Part shown: positions 33,212 through 43,533 of the stretch, one piece after another
How the letters are laid out: each line of letters opens with the position of its first letter
How positions within the stretch are numbered: position 1 is the first letter of the stretch
The notes under the pieces: model-generated
What the model was told of the DNA's origin: nothing
The model's database searches: none
What the model saw: only the letters and a program-made list of their open reading frames with translations
Position numbers and translations under genes: made by a program
Assembly: GCA_020466095.1 (NCBI GenBank)
Contig: CM035808.1
Span: 52,632,759-52,696,758 of the forward strand
Length of the DNA: 64,000 nt
Origin: Chlorops oryzae
Lineage: Eukaryota > Arthropoda > Insecta > Diptera > Chloropidae
Reading direction: 5' to 3'

Positions 33212-34347
33212 TTAGTTATTATTCATAAAATTCATAAGGGATGCTAAGCTTGATGACTTATGGTCGAAGGCAGTATGGATGTTATAGAAATATTGTTGGA
33301 TAAAATTCCAGGTCGAAGCAGATGCAGTTGGATAACTTAAATTAAGGGTATGAAATATTTTGAAGCAAGTATCTAAGCTTTCAAGAAAAGATTTAAATTT
33401 AAATAAAGTTTTGTCGAAGAATACATAAAACCCTGTTAAATCCGCATCACAGGGTCCTTCTACTAACAAAAAAGGTTGTATGGTTAAACCAGAGCAGTAG
33501 TATTTTCCAATAAGCTCATCAATTTTGTTCTCGTAATCGTTTATGTATAATACACGTACTGCGAAACTTTCTTGTGCATCAGCAATCGTAGCTTTTCTCT
33601 TGCATTTTCCCGATTGATTTTTGAACCTCGCTGTACATGGCAAAACACCGTTGAGTAGCGTTGCAGTGCTGAAGTCATGGGAATCTGAACAAAAGTAAGT
33701 GTTTATATTTTTGTTTCTCTTTAATTGTAATACTACCTATATTTTCCGTAGTCTTAGCTAAACGGAAAAGTTCTTTGCAATATTCAATGCGCAGTTCTGC
33801 TTCATAGAACTTTTGAATTTTCTCCTTAAAATTCTCCCACTTCGAATATAACATATATTCTTGTTTTGGGTATAGCATGGTGAAATCCTGCTTAATCTAA
33901 TAAAAATACGATTTCATTAATATCATCAACGTTATTTGAGGAATGATTTACTTACCAGATCTGGGCTTCTGGAATCAGTATATATAGGCCAAGCCTTTAA
34001 GAACTCAGTATTGCTAATAGTATTAAGTTCTTTACGTCGTATGGCGAATGTTTTTTTTCCACTTTTCTTTCACCTCACTCCAATTCGAGTTATCTCGGCA
34101 TAATGCTGGTTTAATAGCCAAAGCAACTGAATCATCTATTTCAGGACATTCTTCTGATGCATTCATGACAAGCGCTGCATCTGATTCAACTGCGGAGGTA
34201 TTATTCATTTTCTTTTTTTTTTTTTTGCTCTGTTGTTTGCATATTTTGTGTAAAGCCTTCCACAAGGGTTCTTTTTCCCATGCCGTGGTATGAAGTAATA
34301 TTCCTGACAGAATATATTGAATTAAATACCCACCGTATCTAACAGTC
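33212..34347 (-). pseudogene. CMC element gene 2, C-terminal exons
   Basis: Three exons on the minus strand. 34347-34032: TVRYGGYLIQYILSG and, after an acidic stretch, NSNWSEVKEKWKK. 33960-33675: SNTEFLKAWPIYTD, TMLYPKQEYMLYSKWENF. 33643-33212: ESFAVRVLYINDYENKIDEL, LLVEGPCDADLTGFYVFFD, SYPTASASTWNFIQQYFYN. The order matches the second protein often found beside MHxxxEG genes. Its function in transposition is unknown. It ends only 7 bases before the ATG of gene 1. Confidence 0.62.
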
Positions 34348-34351
34348 TTAA

Positions 34352-34863
34352 CCCCTTCCCGCATGAATTATTAACGAAATGAAAAACAAATATTTTTTCT
34401 CCACAATAATGATTTATTGAGCTCAATTAAAGGAAAAATTTATTAAATTTAATTTTTTTTATGTTTATAACAGAAGTGGTTGTAAATTAAGATATATGGA
34501 AAAGGTAGGCAAAACATGCCAGGAAACCCAAAACTTTCAATGTTCATACCATTTTACTCTTGAGAAGGTTGAAAAGAGTATGTGTTTATAAATATAAATA
34601 TTTTTTTTCGCACTCTTTACCCACCAATTTTATATTATAACAAATTTCAAATGTGAAATTTTTTTTTTGTAATTCTTCTCAATGACAAATGTTAGACAAA
34701 AGATCATATAATGTGGACTACGGCCATATGTCAAACGAAATCTACTAAGTTAATGCCATGCTTATTTGGATTTCGGTTTTGTTTTAAGTACAGGATTTTT
34801 CATCTGGCAAGGAAAGAATTATAAACTTTTGCGTCCATATATGGCTTCGTATGCGAGAAGGGG
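34352..34863. mobile_element. piggyBac-type MITE
   Basis: 512 bp with inverted ends CCCCTTCCCGCAT / CCCCTTCTCGCAT and TTAA on both sides (34348-34351 and 34864-34867). Noncoding. The ends differ from the piggyBac at 3069-10717, so a different family mobilised it. It lies in an intron of CMC gene 2. Confidence 0.85.
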
Positions 34864-34867
34864 TTAA

Positions 34868-36637
34868 GGTAAGTGCCCACTAGTCAAATAACACAGGCCT
34901 GCGAAATCAAAAAAAAATTTCCCCTTTTTAAGTTGAAGCCGTGTCTTTGTTGGATTTTTGTGTGCTGAAGAAATGAAAAATCGTCAAAAAATTCCAGCAC
35001 GTCAGAGTTTCGAGGAAACCACCATCGAAGTTTATTTTACCAATAATTTCTTCAAACAAAGCTCTTTAAATAGTGGTAGATAATTTTTGAAAATTTTCTA
35101 CGGTTTTGTGTTCCTAACTTAGCAAAATTTTAGCTAAAACCAAAAGAATCACACATTTATGAAAATTTGTGGTGCAATAAGACGCTCAAAGTCGAAAAAC
35201 AGTGAAATTTTAGAAAAATTTTGATATTTTTTTCACTTTTAAACAGAATAACTCAACCACAACGCGTCCCCTTTTAAATTTCGATATCCTTAATTGGAGG
35301 AAATTCTATTATGTGTATATATACCAAATATGAGAATTGTAGCACGAACCTTTTTCAAGATATAATGGTTTTTCTAAAACAACTCAATTGGAATTTTTGA
35401 ATACATAACATAACACAGGTTGGAATCAAAAAATCCACTTGTTTTTGCTTTGAAAAAGCGACAAAGACTAGATTGATTTTATATATTGGGTCAGGGAAAA
35501 ATAAAATTCGGATTAAATGTGCTTAATTCTATACTTCACCATGTTAACTGCCGCGCCCACAGGGGTGGTACAATGTGTAATGGTTTTTAAGGGAGAACAC
35601 TTTACTCTTCTGATCGAAGGAAGGACGAATATTAACGATTTTTTTTTCTACTAAAACCACTTTATGGCTCTGGGATAGCATAGGGGATGCGTGCTGTGCT
35701 CTTGATCCCAGAGTCCGAGGTTCGATTCCCGGCATATGCGAAACGGAGTGTAATGTTCCAAGCCTAACACTGGTTTTTAAAAAATCGCATGTTAGGGGCA
35801 CACCACATAAAAAGACACACACTCATACAAACACAAAAAAGCACCCCCGTGGTATCAAAATGGGCCGATAAACGGCCTAAGTGGCGTCCACTTCAACCAA
35901 CCGACCAACCAACCAACCAACCAACCAACCAACCAACCAAAAGCACTTTATTTTGCTAAAGCCCAACATATCAAATCAATCTAGTCATTATAGCTTTTTC
36001 AAAGCAAAAACAAGTGGATTTTTTGATTCCAACTTGTGTTATGTTATGTATTCAAAAATCCGAATTGAGTTGTTTTGGGAAAACCTTTATATCGTGGAAA
36101 AGGTACGTGCTGCAGTTCTGATATTTGATACGTTCTGCACATAATTGATTTACCCACAATTTAAGAAAACAGTTTTGAAAATGGGACTGGTTGTGATTGA
36201 GTTATTTTGATTCAAAGTGAAAATAATATCAAAATTTTTCTAAAATTTCACTGTTTTTCGACTTTGAGCGTCTTTTTTTTGCACCACAAATTTTCTTAAA
36301 TGTGTGATTCTTTTGGTTTTAACTGAAAGTTTTTTAAGTTAAGAACACAAAAGCGGAGAAAAATTTTTAAAATGTTCTATGTTACCACTATTTGAAGGGC
36401 TTTGTTTGAAGAAATGATTGGTAAAAAAAAAACTTCGATGGTGGTTTCCTCGAAACTCTGACGTGCTGGAATTTTTTGACGATTTTTCTATTCTTCAGCA
36501 CACAAAAATCTAACAAAAACACGGCTTCAACTTAAAAAGGGGTTTTGATCGCAGGCCTGTGTAATTGACTAAAAATTTCAAAAAACAATTTTTTTTTTTA
36601 AATTTTTAGTCAACTATTTGTCTAGTGGGCACTTACC
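34868..36637. mobile_element. Foldback-like element with about 640-bp inverted arms, SINE in the loop
   Basis: The left end GGTAAGTGCCCACTAGTCAA and right end (inverted) GGTAAGTGCCCACTAGACAA match, and arms 34868-35500 and 36637-35990 are inverted copies (examples: GGTTTCCTCGAAACTCTGAC against GTCAGAGTTTCGAGGAAACC). The left end abuts the TTAA of the MITE at 34352-34863. A SINE lies in the loop. No coding; no clear target duplication. Confidence 0.8.
35666..35940 (+). mobile_element. tRNA-derived SINE with LINE-like tail
   Basis: Flanked by an 11-bp duplication, AACCACTTTAT at 35655-35665 and AAGCACTTTAT at 35941-35951 (one mismatch). The head has a pol III A box (TAGCATAGGGGA, 35676-35687) and a perfect B box (GGTTCGATTCC, 35719-35729) 31 bases apart. 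The tail has GTGGTATCAAAATGGG, GGCCTAAGTGGCG, CCACTTCAACC and ends in (CCAA)n. That tail matches, in order, the 3' end of the LINE at 8733-8812, so a LINE of that type probably mobilised it. The tRNA part is not a functional tRNA gene. Confidence 0.88.
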
Positions 36638-36889
36638 TCTATTCAGAATAACTTTCTCAATTTAAAAACTGAGTCCTGATTTACACATAGAAATACTTAT
36701 GTTGAAATTATTTTCGTATTAGGCGAGATGGAGGGAGAAAATAAGTAATTCTCCTTTAGATTTTTGCCGACCAACTCAACATATCGAAATACAAATTTCT
36801 GTGTGGAAACCGGTACTGATAAAATTAGAATATTCTCTGAAAAAATTAAATTTTGTCAACATTTAAAATTTGAAAGCTTTTCTGAATAA
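36638..36889. other. Intron/spacer sequence of the CMC element
   Basis: AT-rich stretch between the foldback and the next exon of gene 2. Nothing recognised. Confidence 0.4.
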
Positions 36890-37800
36890 CAGGGTTATTT
36901 TAAAACAGATTTTCTTTATATATTTTGCTTACTTCCGCAAACTTCTCCTTCGGAAATAATGTACAAATCTCAGTGACAATAGCAGCGATATCATGAGGCA
37001 TCAGGCGCTTTTCCTCGCAGATGGCACTTTCAACAGTTATGTTGATAAGATCGTCTCGATTCGAATTTTGGAATTACTGCTTAGTAGCGTATACTTATTA
37101 TAGGGCTCTTCGCTTAGAAGCTTCTTCCAGAAGACTTGCCAAATCCTAATAATATAGACAGTAAATCAAAATGTATACGAAAGCCGATATGTTCAATTAC
37201 TTTTTGAGGCATCTATGTAAAGAGGACACATTGACAATTTCAGAAGACGCTAAAGCAGTGTCTCTGGAGTTGCTAGGTTGCATATCCCCTTCTTTTTCTT
37301 CATTCACCAGATCCGCATCATATTCAATACCAAACTTAAGAGAGTTTGCAAGAAACTTTTAATTATTTCAGGCCAAAACGTTTGAGATGGACTGAAAAGT
37401 AACGCCCACCTCTCTCTTTTTCCATGCAAAGAGCTTGCTTCGGAACTTTGCGCGGAGTCCGATAGGTAAAATAGCCTCCTTTATATCGTCCTTTTCTAAA
37501 TATTTGAGGCTTTCAAAAGTTATCGGCGATTCTAAAATAATATATTACTATTTAGTTCTTGACCACTTCACTCGGCAAACTTACGTTTAAGGTACGGCAA
37601 AACTTTCAAGAGACCACCTTCTTTTAACCCTTCGAGCAAACTCTTGTCATCTTCTTCTTCGCCACTACATTCCTGGCTTTGGGCAATCATTTCATCATCC
37701 AAAATTGACCCTTCATTGAACAAATTCACTATTTCACCACTTTCGGTGTATAAAACACCATCCTTTAAATTTATTTTGCAACGACATTTTTGAACATTTC
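36890..37800 (-). pseudogene. CMC element gene 2, N-terminal exons with a SAM domain
   Basis: Minus-strand exons. About 37765-37587 is acidic (SQECSGEEEDDKSLLEGLKE, then GLLKVLPYLK ending at a GTAAGT donor). About 37530-37385 holds the SAM core: PITFESLKYLEKDDIKEAIL, PIGLRAKFRSKLFAWKK. About 37365-37180 reads KFLANSLKFGIEYDADLVNE. About 37075-36935 reads NRDDLINITVESAICEEKRL, PHDIAAIVTEICTLFPKEKF. SAM domains mediate protein-protein contacts; a SAM-protein companion to a transposase is known in unnamed animal elements. Exon borders are approximate. Confidence 0.65.
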
Positions 37801-38195
37801 ACACGAGGGCAGTGTATACACTTTCTTTTTTTAAATGCGGAGCTGCCAAAAAATATAGGTAGATTTCAGCAAAATTTGGTAGATCTTTTTATTAAAAGAA
37901 ATTACTTATATACCTGGACATTAAAGCGTCTTGCTTTATGTTCCCGTTAAGGTTTTCCTCACTATTTTCTCTCAAAATGTAAAAATTGTTATACAAATTA
38001 TTTTTGTTGTTCTTCATACTTGATCATACTTCTTATTTATTTATATTATTTGTTTTGTTGGTTTGCAACTTTTTGATTAACCTAGTATGCGGAAGAATAG
38101 TAAATACAATATGCGGTAGAAGGGCAACACTACTCGAGGTTTGCAAGTTAAACGGAAAAAAACCAGCTCATATGGTTTCTACACTGACTTGAAGA

Positions 38196-38476
38196 GTTGC
38201 CATATTAATTAAATAACGTTTCTTATTGATTCAATAGGTAGCAACGTAGATTTCAACGTTGTTCACGAATTAATATGAAAGCAAACTCAAATCAATATGG
38301 TTCAACTTCAAATAAATAAAACTTTAATATACTCCACGAAATATATGGAAACTTCATCAAATCAAAGTTGAACATTGTTATTTTAATATGTTTCGGTATT
38401 ATTTTTCTTCTATATTGAAACATATTGAATTAATATGGCTCGGATTTGATTTTACGTTGCAGTTTTTCCCTCAGTG
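38196..38476. repeat. Right subterminal region and TIR of the CMC element
   Basis: Has TTGATTCAATAGG, GAATTAATATGAAA, AATCAATATGGTTC and ATTGAATTAATATGG, then the terminal TTTTACGTTGCAGTTTTTCC and CTCAGTG end at 38476. It mirrors 12237-12389. Confidence 0.65.
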
Positions 38477-38612
38477 TAGCGCTGTAGAAGTTTTTACGCT
38501 CACGGCAGATTATTGTTGGTGGAGTGTAATGCGTTTTGAGAATGTCGCAAAGCGCTTCATAGGACTTCGATACAGGAGATTCGGGACTGCATAAATTATG
38601 AAGCACTTCATA
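38477..38612 (-). pseudogene. gypsy A gag, middle piece
   Basis: Frame PYEVLHNLCSPESPVSKSYE ... HYTPPTIICRERKNFYSAT, which aligns with element B gag at 6175-6305. It continues at 12235 beyond the CMC element and at 41881 beyond the two TA-flanked elements. Confidence 0.85.
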
Positions 38613-40244
38613 TGGGCAATTCCACAGAAATCGATGAGAAGAAAAAAAAATTTTTTTCGATTAAAGTTGGAAAAAAATATCAATAATAGTTGAACAGATA
38701 TGTAATCTATACGTTGCTGGTAAATTCATATAGTCCATCCTTTTTTCGCAAGTGGACACGCGTGTTTTGTGAAAAGCTTAAATTATTCGAAGAAAAATGT
38801 CAAACGTCGAAAATTTTCCCAAGGTCAGCAAATAAAACATGTATGTATTTTTCGATATATAACTAAGCCCAATTATGGTTAACAATCAAGAGCTTTAGAT
38901 TAAGCTGGCAAAAGTACGAAAAGTATAATTTTAAGCGACAGTGTTCAGACAGTGTTGCATTTGGCCGCAAAGTTTGTGTAACATACCAACGCTAAATGCA
39001 ACAAAGTAAGTGTCAAAGTAAAGCATGTCGATGAAATAAATGCTCTTTATTTTATTCTAAGTATTCGAAATTGTTCAAAGAATACCGTTAAAAAAATTAT
39101 ATTTGTGGATTATTTTTAATTTTAAATAGCATTAAAAAGCTGTAACGTACCAACGCTTTCATGATTGTTAGCCTGACAAGGTACCGGTCGCAGTTTCAAA
39201 TGTGCTAAGATCTATGTAACTTGAAAATTAGTATGTAAATGTTTTATTCGGGCATGTGATTGGATTCCCTTTCTCCAAATTTTGGGGAAAGGGAATTTCG
39301 TTCCTTCAATATTTTGAAGAATGTATGGGAATTTTGAAAGAAATGACATTGTCAAAAACAAAAGAGCGGCTATACGATTAATTTTTCGAATTAAAAAATT
39401 TCGAACATATTTAAATTCCCGAGTATTTATTTCAATTTCCCGGGGAAATGAATTCCCGGGAATCCAATCACACACCTGATTTTTTATATTTGTTGGATAG
39501 AAGTCTTTGATATGCAGAAACCATCCAAACCATCAAAATTTCCCAAAGGGGGGTGCAAACCCGATATAGCCACCGTCGATCCAACCCTGTTTTGGACATA
39601 CACAGTTTTAAAGCATTAACGATCACGCCTAATTTTTTTACTTGATGAGCAGGAGGTACCCTCATTTGATGAAACACCTGGGTGTTTCAAACAGGTGCAA
39701 AAAGATAGTATTCCCGGCACACAAAGTCTGCCGGGCATAAAAAGCTTCTATACTATTCAGAATGTTAATTTCATAGATTTAGGTCAAATCTTTTGTAAAA
39801 TTTTTTTTACTTTGATATCTCTATGACAGTTCGATTTCAAAAATTTTTATGTAACATACCAACGTAACGTGCCAACAGGCGTATAATATTTTTTAAAATT
39901 TATCAACACATATTTCTTGGGTTTTTTAATGCAAATCATCGAAAGTAACCTTTTTTTACATAATTCATAAAAATTTTGTAAAACTACATTCAGTAGGAGA
40001 GCAGAGTTTTCACAATATCTGCCGCTCGCTCAAAACAGCTAGAAAAATTTGTAACGTACCAACGCCTTTTAATCAGCATTACCAGGATGCCCCATGGACT
40101 TTTTTCAAAATTAAATATTGTATTTTCTAGAGTTCATGCCTATCTTTATTTAATGGAAAACCTCGACATCGTGTTTAAAAAACTTAAGAAGTTATGTGCC
40201 CAAAATTAAAAAAAGTGTAACGTACCAACAAATGGAATTGCCCA
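38613..40244. mobile_element. TA-flanked non-autonomous element with dispersed GTAACGTACCAACG motifs ('X1')
   Basis: 1632 bp. Inverted ends TGGGCAATTCCA / TGGAATTGCCCA and TA at 38611-38612 and 40245-40246. Six direct-orientation copies of GTAACRTACCAACG lie at about 38977, 39141, 39850, 39863, 40051 and 40216, otherwise in unrelated AT-rich DNA. A hAT-like MITE (39249-39478) is nested. No coding. Confidence 0.75.
39249..39478. mobile_element. Small hAT-like MITE
   Basis: Inverted ends CGGGCATGTGATTGGATTCC and (inverted) CAGGTGTGTGATTGGATTCC, rich in TTCCCGGGAA-like blocks. An 8-bp target duplication is not convincing (GTTTTATT against ATTTTTTA). Confidence 0.6.
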
Positions 40245-40246
40245 TA

Positions 40247-41878
40247 TGGTCAAAAACGCGGACTGCCACGTTACATTCGTACGCAGTTTTTTTGATTTAT
40301 CTCACTTAAAATTAACTTTAGGTCTTATTTTTTTTATGCATATTACCAATCTCCTAAAACTACAAGTTTTGTGTAAAAGAAATGTTTTCATAATGTAAAC
40401 GGTAAAAAAGTTATAAGCGTTTAAAGTGGACTGCCACGTTACATAATTTTGGAAGTGCTGTTTGAGGTGCAGTTACAATTTCCTAAATTTCTGCTCTTTT
40501 AATTGACGAATACATAAAATTTCTGGATAAGTGATAGCCAAGGGTTCAATAAGTATTGTTGTGTTTAAATTTTTAAATATAGTTGCAGAAATCAAAAGTT
40601 TAACGCTAAAATGTACAGACTGCCACGTTACATCGTTCGAATTTATCAATTAAACAGAATCGAAAAACAAGTACAGTCTAAAGTTACACCAGCCTGGATT
40701 ATAAATCACATTTCTTACACTTTCTGTAAAGTGGGTGTGGCTCTCCAACATAAATACTCAATTTTTAATTCTGGTTTTTATTTATTATGTAACAATAAAA
40801 AATAAACAATAAACAATAAAAAAACAGTCTTATTCTGGACTTAAAAAACATTTCGAATATATGTAAAAATGTAAGCTTAAGCATTTTGGTACCCTTGCTT
40901 CGAGATTATATATGCAATGGCCTTGCCAAAAATGTTTTGAATTTGATGGGCTGATGATATATTCGGAACTTGTTGAGCATTAGTAAATATTTGAGTAGTA
41001 CCAAAGTGCTCATTTATTTTACCGAGGTCTTCGCTTGTAAATTCCTGAACTAATAATAATTTTAATTTTTTCTGTTTTTGTTAAACGAGCCTGTAAATAT
41101 TTTAAAAAACTATATTGAAAGAAAATTTTTCACATTCGGAAGAATGACTGCCACGTTACACACTTTAAATTGCTCATAATTTAGCACCTGTAACTATTTT
41201 TGCAAAAAACGAAAAAAAAACAAAATAAAGACCACAAAAGCGTTTAAGAAACAGATATCACAATTTTTTTTTTTTACGACATGTGTCGATAAAATAAAAA
41301 TTATGGTTTTCGGTCTGCCACGTTACATGAAATCTGCAGCACTATTCAAAAGCCTTTTTTAGCTTACTCATAATACTGCATTGGAATTTATTCCTTAGGT
41401 TAGTTAAAGAAACGAATCTTTTTTATGAAAAGTGCAATAAAAACAAAAATAATACTCAAATTATAATTTTATTTACCTTTTTGCCGCAGCCTTATTTTCC
41501 TTCCATTTCGATGCTGTCTGCAATTGCTTGCAAAACGTGCTCAAATGTCAAAATCTTTTACAACTTCTTCTAATTTTTTATTGTTGCCAGACTGCTAGAA
41601 GTCCATTTTTTTAAGAAACATTAAAAAAATGGCAACATTAAAAAAAAAAAATTATAATTTTATTTACCTTTTTGCCGCAGCCTTATTTTCCTTCCATTTC
41701 GATGCTGTCTGCAATTGCTTGCAAAACGTGCTCAAATGTCAAAATCTTTTACAACTTCTTCTAATTTTTTATTGTTGCCAGACTGCTAGAAGTCCATTTT
41801 TTTAAGAAACATTAAAAAAATGGCAACATTAAAAAAAAAAAATTCTTTCCACGGTGGACTTTTTCGCGTTTTTGACCA
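40247..41878. mobile_element. TA-flanked non-autonomous element with dispersed GACTGCCACGTTACAT motifs ('X2')
   Basis: 1632 bp. Inverted ends TGGTCAAAAACGCG / CGCGTTTTTGACCA with TA at 40245-40246 and 41879-41880. Five direct copies of GACTGCCACGTTACA(T) at 40261, 40429, 40618, 41147 and 41313. A 191-bp identical tandem duplication lies near the right end. No coding. Confidence 0.75.
41461..41841. repeat. Two identical 191-bp tandem units
   Basis: TTATAATTTTATTTACCTTT starts at 41461 and 41652, and the whole unit (including CCTTCCATTTCGATGCTGTC) is repeated without visible change, so the duplication is recent or an assembly artefact. Confidence 0.9.
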
Positions 41879-41880
41879 TA

Positions 41881-42069
41881 TGGCGATGGCCCAAGCGCTT
41901 TTAAAAGTGTGGCTTTCTTTTGATTGTCGTTGGTGCAATTAATCTCAGTAAAGTGGATCTCGAGCTTTTCTCTCCACAAAAGCCAAGACTCCTCTTGCGA
42001 GCAAACCTGTGGAACGTTACTTTGCTGATATATTGTAACGGTTCCGGGTTGAATGTCACCTTCGGGCAT
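41881..42069 (-). pseudogene. gypsy A gag, N-terminal piece
   Basis: Starts at ATG 42069 (MPEGDIQPGTVTIYQQ) and runs through ESWLLWREKLEIHFTEINC to KALGPSPY, where X2 interrupts. It aligns with residues 1-60 of element B gag (MPDEINNGTIKLV..., SWTLWKEKLEIHLCEINC). Confidence 0.85.
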
Positions 42070-43185
42070 TTTTGTTGTTTGTATTTTGTATATATATTTT
42101 TATTATGTATGTGCTTGTGATAAACCGTTTAGTTTTTACTTTTTTGACTTTTATTTGTCCTTGTCTTTTTTTTTATTCCGTTTGTTTTAAGTTTTTTACA
42201 TATATATTGTATTGCATACTCTTTATTTTTAATTCACTTGAATAAATGAAGATATATAGGAATAAGTTTGCAAGGTAAGGGTGCGTCTAAATCATTGAAA
42301 GGGAGTGTATGAGGCTATCAGCGCAAAAGTCGTGTAACCCCAGCAAACTTATTATGAGATAATGAGAAGTTAAAATTTAATTGAATTGTTTGTTAACCTT
42401 GTTTCTTTTTGAACATGATTTTATCTTTTTTTTAACTTCATTAAAAGAACTTATAAATCTATAATATTTGTGTACCTTTGTGATAATTAAGGTGGAAAAA
42501 AAATTTCGATTACACCACTTTTGCATTTATGGTATTTTGGCTTAGTATTAAATAATAAACAGGTTACACCAAAAAAATGGACAAATTTATTAAGAACACA
42601 GTCAAAATAGCACAAAAAGGGTTGTTCTTCATCTGTCTCATCATAATACGCTACATCTATGACACTGTTTCAACTATTAAGATTGTTATAAAAAGTCTGA
42701 TGAACTGGCGGTATGAACTGCAACAATTCAAGAAGATATTTCTTCTTTTTTCTCAGCGATGATTGGTTTTTCCAGTGCATCTAGGTGTGCTTTGGTCACT
42801 GATTGCCAAAATGGTTTTAATTTTAATCTAAATTTTTTACTGTGTATTGAAGAGACAAACGGTTTGTGATTATTTTTGCAACCTAGACAAAATGCAACGG
42901 AAAGGAAAATTGAAGTGTGCGAAGCATGGACAGACATGCAAGGCAGCCTAGGACGGAGGTGGCATTTGAGTTTAAAGGTAAAATAATACTATTATGTTAC
43001 AAAACTTCTGAGGAATTCGGAATAGAGTTTGAAAGATGCAAGGGCTTGACGGTTATAATGCATATCCGCAGAATCGAAGCGTGGGAAATATGGACTGGAA
43101 CATTAAAAAGAAAAATTTTGTTATGTTAATAAGAGCTTATGCGAATATAAAGTCACGTTCTGTTTAACGTGCCTTAACTACTCCC
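42070..43185. other. gypsy A leader and unassigned AT-rich sequence
   Basis: Upstream of gag on the minus strand. I found no LTR, PBS or matching repeat; the right limit of gypsy A is not resolved. The frame at 42577-42762 has a hydrophobic run but no support as a gene. Confidence 0.4.
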
Positions 43186-43533
43186 CCCTTTAAGATTCTG
43201 CCGTCCTCGGCTGGTCTAATTCGCGCAACATATTAGTACAACTACTGTTACTTTTGTTTTGTTTTTCTTTTGTGTTTTAACCCAAAGATATATGCCGCAA
43301 AATGCTGGGATGAGGATGAAGAAGGAGATCGAGGTAAATAGGGTACTTTTGACTGCGTAATTTAAATGGGTGAATTAATCGACGTCATTGATACTTACTT
43401 CGTGTAAATATTGGAGTGGTAGAATGGAAAAATTATCTGTTTAGTTGACAGAATGCGCTTAAGCGATTTCAGGACTTTTGAATGCAATTTAACGTAAATT
43501 AAAAAATTTTGTTGAGTTGACAATTAGTACGCC

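Larger units (their letters stand above)
12237..38476 (-). mobile_element. CMC (CACTA/EnSpm-like) DNA transposon, two genes, with five nested insertions
   Basis: The ends are imperfect inverted repeats. The left starts CACCCAGAGAAAAAAACC and the right, read inward, CACTGAGGGAAAAACTGC; both reach ACGTAAAATCAA. TA flanks both sides (12235-12236 and 38477-38478), and removing the insert plus one TA restores gag codons of gypsy A. Many subterminal copies of TTGAATTAATRTGG-like motifs lie inside both ends, as in CACTA elements. Its minus-strand genes are a SAM-domain gene (about 37.8-33.2 kb) and a C2H2/MHGVFEG gene (33205-24179). The coding order and splice pattern survive, but a stop at 28305 and the insertions disable it. 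Confidence 0.75.
1573..42069 (-). mobile_element. Ty3/gypsy retrotransposon 'gypsy A', split by three nested insertions
   Basis: Minus-strand pieces in order: gag start 42069-41881, gag middle 38612-38477, gag C-term/NC/PR 12235-11347, RT 11346-10722, and RT end/RNase H/integrase 3068-1573. Between them sit two TA-flanked elements (38613-41878), a CMC-like element (12237-38476) and a piggyBac (3069-10717). The protein is related throughout to element B (5528-9015), which allows the pieces to be joined: removing each insert plus one copy of its target duplication restores aligned codons. The left end below 1573 and the LTRs were not identified. Several stops and frameshifts show that the copy is dead. 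Confidence 0.85.

Noticed and set aside
35666..35740. Possible tRNA gene
   Set aside because: A and B boxes are good, but it is the head of a SINE with flanking duplication and LINE-like tail; the arms do not fold as a proper tRNA by eye.
38613..41878. X1 and X2 having the same length (1632 bp)
   Set aside because: X1 contains a nested MITE and X2 a 191-bp duplication, so the equal length is chance.
42577..42762. 61-codon plus-strand frame with a hydrophobic run
   Set aside because: Short, AT-rich, no homology seen and no context.
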